From: Microbacterium sp. Gd 4-13
GTDB lineage: Bacteria; Actinomycetota; Actinomycetes; Actinomycetales; Microbacteriaceae
NCBI RefSeq assembly: GCF_003095395.1
Contig: NZ_QEIJ01000009.1
Location: forward strand, 1-64,000
Length of the DNA stretch: 64,000 bases
Direction of reading: 5' to 3'
Part shown: positions 24,353 through 31,960 of the stretch, piece after piece
Numbering within the stretch: position 1 is the first letter of the stretch
How the letters are laid out: the number at the start of each line of letters is the position of its first letter
Translations under genes and position numbers: made by a program
The notes under the pieces: generated by a model
Seen by the model: only the letters and a program-made list of their open reading frames with translations
The model's database searches: none
Told to the model about the DNA's origin: nothing

Positions 24353-24591
24353 CGCCAAACAGCGATACAAGAAATACGCCACGCAGCGTTGCGAGTCACA
24401 CGTCTAACCATTTGTCGGGGGGTGCCCGCAAACGATCGTTTTTGGCCTGAGTACGACGCTGTCCATTTAGACCGGTCCGCAAACGTGGGCCGGTTCGAAA
24501 GGTGCTTTCGGGCCAAATGTTTTCGGGCGCGAGTTACGGGCGACAACGAAATTTGTAGCGATCGGCCGGTGAGCTTGATGCCCGTAAGCCG

Positions 24592-25062
24592 ATGCTTGAG
24601 CGGACGCTGGGGCTGCTCGCCGAGGCCAGGCCCGGCCGAGTCCGAAGCTACTATCGGCGAGTGACGGCACCAGGCATAAAGCGCATCCTTCGGGGCGCCA
24701 TGATTGGCGGCGTCGCGCCGCGGGCATATTCGGAGCCTGATACCGGGCCGTGGTCGGCCGGTGATCAAGTGGCCGCCGAGCTCGAGCTCGCCCGGTCGGA
24801 GACGTCACCGATGACGTTGAAGATCCTTGGCCGTAGCAAGAACATATCGGTGCGACGTCAGGTCACCCGAAACCCCGCGGCTGGGCCGTCTTTGCTGCGC
24901 GCCCTTGCCTTCGACGTCGATGTGGAGGTCCGGCTTGGCGTGGTCTCGAACTCGAACTCGGTCTCGGTTGAGCAGGTGCTCACTGTACTCACCCGCGATG
25001 CCGACCCGGGTGTGAAGAGCGTCGCCCGCCAGCAACTGGGGCTCCCCCCGCACGCCACCTGA
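24592..25062 (+). CDS. HEAT/LRV-repeat-like protein
   Basis: The second half is built of short helical repeats of the variant leucine-rich/HEAT type: ILGRSKNISVRRQVTRNPAA, LLRALAFDVDVEVRLGVVSN, VLTVLTRDADPGVKSVARQ. Each repeat carries a 'xVRxxVxxNP'-like core. Such proteins act as protein-binding scaffolds; some lie in defence loci. The start is uncertain: ATG at 24592 or the GTG at 24661 that begins MTAPGIKRILRG, which I find more natural. It lies just outside the transposon's right side, so insertion may have cut off its native promoter. Confidence 0.55.
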   Translation: MLERTLGLLAEARPGRVRSYYRRVTAPGIKRILRGAMIGGVAPRAYSEPDTGPWSAGDQVAAELELARSETSPMTLKILGRSKNISVRRQVTRNPAAGPSLLRALAFDVDVEVRLGVVSNSNSVSVEQVLTVLTRDADPGVKSVARQQLGLPPHAT

Positions 25063-25530
25063 GCAGCGCCTTTGCCATGTGGTCGACACCCGCCGGGCTA
25101 GCCATCATCGTCTTCTTGGCGCTCACCTTGAGGCGGAGCGAGACCGCCCGCTGACGCATCGTCGTGCGCGACTGCTCGTCGACTAGCCGAGCCAGGGCGT
25201 CTTATGGGTGCGGCAACTCGACGACCAGCGAGCGCGCCCGCGACGACGTCGGTGGTGATGTCGGTGGGCACCTTGCAGGTGCCAACACCTAGTTGCGGGA
25301 TGCTGCGGCCGGCGGCCGACGGGTGAGTGGGACGTGGATCACCCGTCCACGGTCAGCGGAGAAGTGTGCACCCGCGAGACACGTCTCGATGGGCAACAGG
25401 ACACCTGGCCATTACCTGCGGCGAACAACCTCGACGCGGGACACGAGCGTCGACGCACGGTCAGCTCGGCGCAGACGCTGTTCCCCTATCCGAACACGGA
25501 GAGTCCTTGAATTCCCCCACTCGCCACCCG
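25063..25530. other. Degenerate region without an intact gene
   Basis: About 470 bases between the HEAT/LRV-like gene and the decayed surface gene. On the minus strand one frame reads ALARLVDEQSRTTMRQRAVS and another nearby reads KVPTDITTDVVAGALAG. This looks like remnants of a small plasmid-type gene broken by frameshifts. I cannot name the family. Confidence 0.35.
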
Positions 25531-25805
25531 ATGCGGCGCTTCGCGCGCCGCTGCGTCGCGGTCGCCGCGACCGCCGGTCTCGCCGCGGGTTTCTCCGCCT
25601 ACGGCTCGAAGAGGTTCATCGGTGCAGCCCGGTAAGTCGGCAAACGTCTCGATCAACTCGCTACTGACCACCATCCCGCAGGCGTTGCCACGTGAAGGTC
25701 ACGGGTGTTGTCGACGGCTCCCCAATGACCATGACGAAGACAGCGGCGCACGCGGCGTCCTGATCCAAACGGTCCGGGGGTTCGCGTCACCGGCGCGCAC
25801 CCCCG
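25531..25805 (+). pseudogene. Decayed paralog of the surface phosphodiesterase genes (signal peptide plus C-terminal tail)
   Basis: An ATG begins a signal-peptide-like sequence (RRCVAVAATAGLAAGFSA). It then passes directly into AYGSKRF, the start of the C-terminal tail of the 1236-residue protein at 26598. The rest of that tail is recognisable in other frames (QPGKSANVSINSLLTTIP, then GVVDGSPMTMTKTAAHAA and stop). The DNA match continues into the hairpin after the stop (gggggttcgcgtcacc). So a third, largely deleted copy precedes the intact locus. Confidence 0.65.
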
Positions 25806-25867
25806 CCCCCCCTCCGCTCGCCGCCCGGCGAGCACCTCATGTAGTACCCCCAAGGAGAACCAAGAGA

Positions 25868-26476
25868 ATGAACACATCACGCGCCCTGCGCTGCAGCGTC
25901 ATCGCCTTCGGCGCCGTCCTGCTCGTCTCGGCGGGAACCGCCGCCGCGTCCGCCGCAGAATACGGCGACCAGAACGTGGACGTCAACGTCGAGATCACGG
26001 CAATCGAAGAGCCCGGCGTGCTCGCCATGACCGTCGGCCCCGGCCCGACCGACCTCGTCGAGAACGGTTCCACCGAACTCGTGCGTCAGTTCACCGGCAC
26101 CCTCCCCACCGTCACGGTCACCGACACCCGCGGCCCCGACGAAATCGCCGACGGCGCGGCCTGGTACGTCATGGGTAGCGCGAGCGACTTCGTCGACACC
26201 GAGGCGGTCACCACGATCGACGCCGAGAACCTCGGCTGGGCCCCCGCAGCCCTCGGAGACGCGGAAGGCGACCCGGCCATCTCGATCGGCGGCGACGTCG
26301 AGCCCGCCGCCGCTGGCGGCCCCGGTCTCGTCGACCAGGAGCTGCTGTACCTCGGCGACTCCGAGGCAACGGCCGGCGGCGCCTGGAGCGCCACGGCCGA
26401 CCTGAAGCTTCAGGTCCCCGCCGACGTCGAGCCCGGCTCCTACAAGTCGGTCCTAACGCTCTCGCTCTTCGAGTGA
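25868..26476 (+). CDS. WxL-like secreted surface protein
   Basis: This 202-residue exported protein has a signal peptide (VIAFGAVLLVSAGTAAASA) followed by DVNVEITAIEEPGVLAMTV. Its beta-rich domain contains AAWYVMGSASDF, ENLGWAPAALGD and the closing strand GSYKSVLTLSLFE. This order (Trp-strand, NLGW turn, final LTL strand) matches actinobacterial proteins related to the WxL cell-wall-binding domain. WxL proteins associate non-covalently with peptidoglycan and with DUF916 partners. A DUF916 protein is encoded downstream at 30429. The ATG follows AAGGAGAAC. A strong hairpin ends the unit. Confidence 0.6.
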   Translation: MNTSRALRCSVIAFGAVLLVSAGTAAASAAEYGDQNVDVNVEITAIEEPGVLAMTVGPGPTDLVENGSTELVRQFTGTLPTVTVTDTRGPDEIADGAAWYVMGSASDFVDTEAVTTIDAENLGWAPAALGDAEGDPAISIGGDVEPAAAGGPGLVDQELLYLGDSEATAGGAWSATADLKLQVPADVEPGSYKSVLTLSLFE

Positions 26477-26481
26477 CCCCT

Positions 26482-26516
26482 GCGGTCGGGGGCGGGTCTC
26501 CCCCGCCCCCGACCGC
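26482..26516 (+). terminator. GC-rich hairpin terminator
   Basis: Perfect 15-base arms (GCGGTCGGGGGCGGG / CCCGCCCCCGACCGC) enclose a 5-base loop, a few bases after the WxL-like gene. There is no long T-run, so it may attenuate rather than fully stop transcription into the next gene. Confidence 0.6.
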
Positions 26517-26597
26517 TCTCGCACTTTCTGCACCCCGGCGATCGGGCGCCACCGCGGACACCGCGACCCGAGACAACGACTAAGAGAAGAGCTCGAC

Positions 26598-29500
26598 ATG
26601 ACGAAACAACTGTCCCAACGATCACGGCTGGTGATGAGCGGCATTGCAGGGTGGGCTCTGACCGCCGGGCTGGTCAGCCTGGCCGCCGTACCCGCTCACG
26701 CCGCCGAGCCAATCACTATCGACGGCATGAACATCGACTCCGGGGGGACGGCGGTCGTCAACGACATCGAGCGCGAAGCCATCGCGCCTGGGCTGATCCA
26801 CGTCTCGTACGACCGTCTCGACGCGGGCGGATGGCAGCAGATCGACGTGCTGCAGGCCGAGCTCTCGGAAGAGACCGTGAAAATGAAGTACCTCTCCCCC
26901 GAGACCGTCGCCGGCAACGGCGGCACGGTCACCGAGATGGTGGAGCGGGAGAACGCCGTGGCCGGCGTCAACCTCGACCGCTTCGACATCAACAACTCCT
27001 GGGCTGCCGCGGGCTGGGGCATTGCTGACGGAGAGATCGTGAAGTCGGGCAACCCCGACGCCACCGCGAGCGTGGGAGTCACCTCCGACGGGCTCGGCGC
27101 GCTGGTCGACCTCGTACTCGAAGGAAGCGTGACCTTCGACGACGACACCACCGTGTCGATCACCGGCATCAACGTCTACGCCATGGACACCAGCGGCGTC
27201 GCGCTCTACAACTCGCAGTGGGGAGAGTTCAGCCGCGCACGAGCGCTCGCCACCCCCGACGCCGGCGTCGAGGTGCAGATCGGTGCAGACGGCGTCGTTA
27301 CCGCCGTCGCCGAAACCGTGGGCGCCGGGGCCATCGCCGACGGCACGCAGGTGCTCGTCGCGGCCGACGGTACCGCCGCGGCCGCTCGCCTCCTGCAGCT
27401 GCAGGCCGGCGACTCCGCCGAGATCGCATACGGGGTTCGCGATGACGCCCTCGACATCGAAGAAGCCGGTGGCGCATGGCATCGCCTCCTGACCGACGGT
27501 GAGGTCGTCGACAACGGTCAGGGCGGGCACTTCACCACCGAGAACCCCCGCACGATGATCGGCTTCGACGACGACCGCCGCACCGCGTACTTCGTGGTGG
27601 CAGGCGGACGCAGCAGCACCGCCGACGGCATGGTCTTCTCCGAGATGAGCGCCCTTATGCGCGACCTCGGCGCGGAGGACGCGATCAGCGCAGACGGCGG
27701 CGGATCGAGCCAGATGAACGCCCGTCTCCCCGGCGATAGCGCGACGTCGATTATGAACAGCCCCTCCGACGGCTACGAGCGTCGTGACGCCAACGGTCTG
27801 GGCTTCACTCTCGCCCAGGCGGGTTCGGGTCAGCTCGACGACATCATCGTCGACGCAGACGCGACCGGCGACGACGCGCACCGCGTCTTCCCCGGCCTTC
27901 ACCGCGAGCTGACGGCGACCGGCGTCGACGAAACCCTCAGCACTGTCGACGGCGGAACCTTCTCGTGGACCGACGACGCGGAGACCGTTGCCGTCGAAGC
28001 CGTCGACGGCAACCACGCGCGTGTGCTCGGTGGTGCCGAAGGGCCCGCCACCGTCACCGCGACGTCGGGTGCGGTGGCCTCGGAGTTCGAGGTGACCGTG
28101 CTCAACGAGCTCGAGCGGCTGACAGCATCCGATTCGGTCCTGTCTCTGACCGGTCTCGACGACAGCGCCAACCTGCACCTGACCGGCCACGACGTCGAAG
28201 GCTTCGAAGCCCCGGTGGAGCCGGTCGATGTCACCGTCACCGCCAGCCGCGAAGGCGTCGTCAACATCACCGACGCCGGTGACGGCGGATTCCTCCTCAC
28301 CCCGGCCGTAGCGTCGGGCGGTGTGACCCTCACGTTCGCCGTCGGTGACGCGTCCGTCCAGGTCGCGGTGACCGTCGGAATCGAGGAACGCCTCATCATC
28401 AACATGGACGAGGTCGTCAGCGACGCGTGGCGGGTGACGGGAGCCCGTGCCACGTACAGCGTCGCAGCCGGCGAAGGCCGCGACGGTGGAACCGCCGCGC
28501 GCCTCACCTACGACTTCACGCAGTCCACGGCCACGCGCACCGCCAACACGCGTCCTGCGGTCGGTCACCCCGGTTACGAGATCCCCGGTCAGCCGGGCAT
28601 GCTCAAGGTCTGGGTCAAGGGAAGCACCACGTCCGGCGCGAACGCCATGACCTACCTCGCTTACTCCGACGCCACCGGCGCTTTCAAGTACGTCTACTCG
28701 TCGGCACCGCAGGGCACCGAATGGCAGCAGATCTCGTACCCGATCCCGGCCGGCACCGCCTACCCGATCCGCCTCCAGATGCTCAGCGCCTACGAGACAT
28801 CCGCGGCCAACCTCCCGGCCGGTGACATGTGGTTCGACGACCCGGTGGCCGAGGTCGCTCCCGAGGTCGAACTGCCCGTCGCCGGGTCCGTCACCGACGA
28901 CACCATCGTCGCGGACGGACAAACGGATGCTGATCCCTTGCGCGTCGCCGTCATGTCCGACGCACAGTTCGTCGCACGCGACCCCGAAAGCGGTCAGGCC
29001 CAGGGCGCGCGCGAAGCGCTGCGCGAGGTCGTCGCGGCAAAGCCCGATGTGCTGTACATCAACGGCGACCTGGTCGACGAGGCATCGCCCGAGGACTTCG
29101 TCCTGGCCAAGCGCATCCTCGACGAGGAGCTCGCGAACGTCGACTTCCCGTGGACGTACGTGCCCGGCAACCACGAGGTGATGGGTGGGGCGATCGAGAA
29201 CTTCGAGTCGGCGTTCGGCGACACTTACACCTCGCGCGACATCGACGGAACGCGCTTCATCACGCTCAACACCGCGAACGGAAACCTGAGCAGCGACTAC
29301 GCCCAGCTGCCGTTCCTGCGCGACCGGCTCGAGGAAGCAGCATCCGACGAATCCCTCACGGGCGTCGTCGTCCTCCAGCACATGCCGATCGACGACCCGC
29401 TCGTGACGAAGGCGAGCCAGTTGACCGACCGACAGGACGCAGGTCTCGAGCAGGACTGGATGGAGGACTTCCGTTCCGAGTCCGGCAAGTCGATCGCGAT

Positions 29501-30308
29501 GGTCAACAGCCACGTCGGCGTCTTCCACTCGGCCACCAGCGACAACATCCCGTATGTCATCAACGGCAACTCCGGAAAGGACCCGGCGGCGTCCGAGTTC
29601 GGCTCCTTCACCGGCTGGACGATGCTGGGCATCGACCCCGCATCGGGCGACTGGCGAAACGACGGCAAGACCCTCGCCGACGACAACTCGGCGTGGTTCG
29701 CGGCCGAGGTGCAGACGCGCGTGGAGTCGATCTCGGTGACCCCCCCGGAGTCGTTCCTCGAAGCAGGCGAAGAGGTCACCCTCGACCCGACGCTGCTGCA
29801 GGACGACACTCGTCGCGTCGCCGTCGCGTGGCCGATGAGCTACGCCTGGACCGGCTCCTCGTCCGTCCACATCGGTGCAGTAGCCGACGCACCGGCCGAC
29901 GCGATCGCCGCGCTCGATCCCCGCACGCACCGCCTCACGGCACTGCGCAACGGATCGGGTGACGCCACGCTGACGATCAACGGTGTGTCGGAGACGGTTT
30001 CGTTCTCGGTGGGAGCCCCGGCTCCCGAGCTGGACGTGACTGCCTCGGTGGCCACGCGCACCCTGGCGGGCAAGCAGTACGTCTCGGTGATCGCGACGAA
30101 CAACGAAACCACTCCCGTCGACATCACCATCGACACCGCCTACGGCTCGAAGAAGTTCACCGCGGTGCAGCCCGGCAAGTCGGCGAGCGTCTCGATCAAC
30201 TCGCGACTGACCACCCTCCCCGCGGGCGAGGCGACGGTCACCTCTACCGGTGTAATCGACGGCGAATCCGTCACCACGGTCACGACTGCCAGCTACCCGG
30301 CGTCCTGA
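26598..30308 (+). CDS. Secreted phosphodiester glycosidase / calcineurin-like phosphoesterase fusion, paralog 1
   Basis: This 1236-residue exported protein has a signal peptide cleaved near AHA-AE (residue 35). Residues ~55-405 form a phosphodiester glycosidase domain (NAGPA type): AVAGVNLDRFDINNSW, PRTMIGFDDDRRTAYFVVAG, SADGGGSSQMN with D366, and NSPSDGYERRD. Ig/BIG-like strands cover ~430-590. A galactose-binding-like module follows at ~595-760 (GMLKVWVKGS, GDMWFDDPV). Residues ~780-1035 form a metallophosphoesterase: SDAQ (D788), GDLVDE (D824), GNHE (857-860), LQHMP (H928), NSHVGVFH (H972, H977). The first metal motif is DxQ instead of DxH. A C-terminal Ig-like tail runs from ~1080. Probable role: stepwise hydrolysis of sugar-phosphodiester polymers or caps at the surface (inference). 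Confidence 0.8.
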   Translation: MTKQLSQRSRLVMSGIAGWALTAGLVSLAAVPAHAAEPITIDGMNIDSGGTAVVNDIEREAIAPGLIHVSYDRLDAGGWQQIDVLQAELSEETVKMKYLSPETVAGNGGTVTEMVERENAVAGVNLDRFDINNSWAAAGWGIADGEIVKSGNPDATASVGVTSDGLGALVDLVLEGSVTFDDDTTVSITGINVYAMDTSGVALYNSQWGEFSRARALATPDAGVEVQIGADGVVTAVAETVGAGAIADGTQVLVAADGTAAAARLLQLQAGDSAEIAYGVRDDALDIEEAGGAWHRLLTDGEVVDNGQGGHFTTENPRTMIGFDDDRRTAYFVVAGGRSSTADGMVFSEMSALMRDLGAEDAISADGGGSSQMNARLPGDSATSIMNSPSDGYERRDANGLGFTLAQAGSGQLDDIIVDADATGDDAHRVFPGLHRELTATGVDETLSTVDGGTFSWTDDAETVAVEAVDGNHARVLGGAEGPATVTATSGAVASEFEVTVLNELERLTASDSVLSLTGLDDSANLHLTGHDVEGFEAPVEPVDVTVTASREGVVNITDAGDGGFLLTPAVASGGVTLTFAVGDASVQVAVTVGIEERLIINMDEVVSDAWRVTGARATYSVAAGEGRDGGTAARLTYDFTQSTATRTANTRPAVGHPGYEIPGQPGMLKVWVKGSTTSGANAMTYLAYSDATGAFKYVYSSAPQGTEWQQISYPIPAGTAYPIRLQMLSAYETSAANLPAGDMWFDDPVAEVAPEVELPVAGSVTDDTIVADGQTDADPLRVAVMSDAQFVARDPESGQAQGAREALREVVAAKPDVLYINGDLVDEASPEDFVLAKRILDEELANVDFPWTYVPGNHEVMGGAIENFESAFGDTYTSRDIDGTRFITLNTANGNLSSDYAQLPFLRDRLEEAASDESLTGVVVLQHMPIDDPLVTKASQLTDRQDAGLEQDWMEDFRSESGKSIAMVNSHVGVFHSATSDNIPYVINGNSGKDPAASEFGSFTGWTMLGIDPASGDWRNDGKTLADDNSAWFAAEVQTRVESISVTPPESFLEAGEEVTLDPTLLQDDTRRVAVAWPMSYAWTGSSSVHIGAVADAPADAIAALDPRTHRLTALRNGSGDATLTINGVSETVSFSVGAPAPELDVTASVATRTLAGKQYVSVIATNNETTPVDITIDTAYGSKKFTAVQPGKSASVSINSRLTTLPAGEATVTSTGVIDGESVTTVTTASYPAS

Positions 30309-30313
30309 CCTAC

Positions 30314-30355
30314 GAGGCTCGGGGGTTCGCGTCACCGCGCGGACCCCCGAGCCTC
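30314..30355 (+). terminator. Hairpin terminator after paralog 1
   Basis: A 13-base perfect stem (GAGGCTCGGGGGT / ACCCCCGAGCCTC) with a 16-base partly paired loop lies five bases after the stop. Part of the same sequence follows the decayed copy near 25775, showing that the gene was duplicated with its terminator. Confidence 0.65.
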
Positions 30356-30428
30356 TTCCACTCGTCATTTCTGCCCCCGCCCCCGAACTGCCACCCGCGC
30401 ACGCTGTGCGCCGCCGAGGTCCTGCCCA

Positions 30429-31958
30429 ATGAACTCCCTCCTGGCGAAAGCGACCACCACGGTCGTGGCCGCGCTTCTCTCCCTCTCGCCCGTAGCCCTT
30501 TCGCCGGCAGCATCCGCCCAGACAGCACCGGTCCCCGTCCCCTCGGCATCACCCACCGGCGACGGCTCGGTTACGTGGTCGGTGAGACCCGGAACGGCGA
30601 GCGGCCCCGACGGGCGGTCGTGGGTCGAGTGGGAGGGCGACCCGGGCGAGCGGCGCACCGAGTACCTCGTCGTCGATAACTTCGGCACCGAGCCCGTCGA
30701 GTTCCGACTCTCCGCCGCCGATGGATACTTCACCGACACCGGGCGCTTCAACATGCTGCCGTCTGATCGCGCCTCCACCGACGCGGGCACCTGGGTGACC
30801 CTCCCCGAATTCGTATCGGTGCCTGCGAAGGGCTCGGAAACCGTGCGGTTCGAGATCGTCGTCCCCGAGGATGCGACTCCGGGCGATCATCCCGCAGGAG
30901 TGGCCGCCAGCATCCAGACCGCCGGCAGCGACACCGTCGGTGTGGAATCCAGAGTCGGGTTCCGCGTCATGACACGGGTCACCGGCGAGTTGCGGACCGA
31001 GGCGACGGCTGCCGTCTCTGGCTCGTATACGGGTTCGATCAACCCCTTCGAAGCCGGGTCGCTGGAGATCACTTACACCGTCACCAACACCGGAAACTCG
31101 CGCCTTCGCGCAGAGCCGCGCATCTTCGTCGCGGGCGCTTTCGGCGCCGCCTCGAGTGATCGCCCCGGCGAGGAGGTCGCCGACATCGCCCCCGGTGAAA
31201 CACGAACCAGCACGGTCACGGTCACGCCCGCGTGGCCCCTCCTGTGGTATGACGTCCGTGTCGAGGCGACTCCCGTCGCCGTGAGCGACGAGGTGGCTGT
31301 AGGCGAGGCATCGACCGCGACCGCCGCCGCCTCTGTCGCGGCGCCGCCGTGGTCGCAGTTGGCGGTCGTGGCCGCCGCCGCCCTCCTGCTCTCCTGGTAT
31401 CTCCGGCAGCGTCGACGTGATGCGCGAAAGACCGCGGAGCTCATCGAGGCCGCCCGCGCAGAAGGTCGCGCCGCAGCACCTGCTGAAGATCGCGCCACCG
31501 CGCCCGCCGAACCTGCTCCCGAACCGCTCCTGCGTCGTACGGCGCGTCCGGCGGCGCGGCTCATCGCGATTCTCGCCATCGGGGCCACGGCCGCCGTCGG
31601 CGCCTGGGGTGGCTCCTCCGACGCGAACGCGGCGGGCAGCGATCAGTCGGGGGTCGACGTGCGGGTCGAGATCACGCCCATGCCATCCACCACTCCCCTG
31701 CCGTCCGGCTCACCGTCCCCCTCGACGGAGCCGACAACGGCTCCACCTGCACCCGATGACGGGGTTACGCCCGGATCGCCTTGGCTGCCCCCCACCGGTT
31801 ACGAGGGGGATCCCGCGCTCCTCCTGACCGGCGGCGCGCTCGTCGTCGGCGGTGCCCTCGTTCTTGCCCGAGTCGTCCGCGCCCGAAACGTGCGACGTCG
31901 CGGCTTCCCCGCTTCTGAGTACATCCGAACATCGCCCGAAATGACCCGAAAGAGTTGA
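30429..31958 (+). CDS. DUF916-type WxL-partner protein with LPPTG sorting signal
   Basis: This is a 509-residue envelope protein with a signal peptide (VVAALLSLSPVALSPAASA) and a DUF916 peptidoglycan-binding-like domain at ~45-165 (TWSVRPGTASGPDGRSWVEW, WVTLPEFVSVPAKGSETVRF, DATPGDHPAGVAASI). A second Ig-like domain (~170-290) and a membrane helix (LAVVAAAALLLSWYL) follow. After an Ala/Glu-rich helix come a second hydrophobic segment (LIAILAIGATAAVGAW), DVRVEITPMPS resembling the mature start of the WxL-like protein, and a Pro/Ser/Thr linker. LPPTG lies at 453-457 before a last membrane helix and Arg-rich tail, a sortase signal. It looks like a DUF916 protein fused to a second small surface protein. 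Its stop overlaps a TTG just before the next gene. Confidence 0.7.
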   Translation: MNSLLAKATTTVVAALLSLSPVALSPAASAQTAPVPVPSASPTGDGSVTWSVRPGTASGPDGRSWVEWEGDPGERRTEYLVVDNFGTEPVEFRLSAADGYFTDTGRFNMLPSDRASTDAGTWVTLPEFVSVPAKGSETVRFEIVVPEDATPGDHPAGVAASIQTAGSDTVGVESRVGFRVMTRVTGELRTEATAAVSGSYTGSINPFEAGSLEITYTVTNTGNSRLRAEPRIFVAGAFGAASSDRPGEEVADIAPGETRTSTVTVTPAWPLLWYDVRVEATPVAVSDEVAVGEASTATAAASVAAPPWSQLAVVAAAALLLSWYLRQRRRDARKTAELIEAARAEGRAAAPAEDRATAPAEPAPEPLLRRTARPAARLIAILAIGATAAVGAWGGSSDANAAGSDQSGVDVRVEITPMPSTTPLPSGSPSPSTEPTTAPPAPDDGVTPGSPWLPPTGYEGDPALLLTGGALVVGGALVLARVVRARNVRRRGFPASEYIRTSPEMTRKS

Positions 31959-31960
31959 GC

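Larger units (their letters stand above)
21426..24556 (+). mobile_element. Tn5053/Tn552-like transposon (resolvase, DDE transposase, ATPase)
   Basis: Three adjacent genes (serine resolvase, DDE transposase with HTH, AAA ATPase) are the core of the Tn5053/Tn402/Tn552 group. The left side has several GTCTCA/TGAGAC motifs. The right side has repeated CCGCAAACG and TTTCGGGC motifs, as expected for transposase-binding repeats inside the ends. I could not identify matching terminal inverted repeats or a target duplication, so the borders given are approximate. No cargo gene lies inside. Confidence 0.55.

Noticed and set aside
21274..24556. TGTCG-type terminal inverted repeats of the transposon
   Set aside because: TGTCGC at 21274 and CGACA at 24541 could be paired, but the inner sequences align poorly and no flanking target duplication is seen.
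26622..30368. A 1248-codon open frame on the minus strand opposite the first giant enzyme
   Set aside because: It mirrors the GC-rich codon pattern of the plus-strand gene, shows repetitive Arg/Gly/Val/Asp composition and no domain, while the plus strand has clear enzyme motifs.
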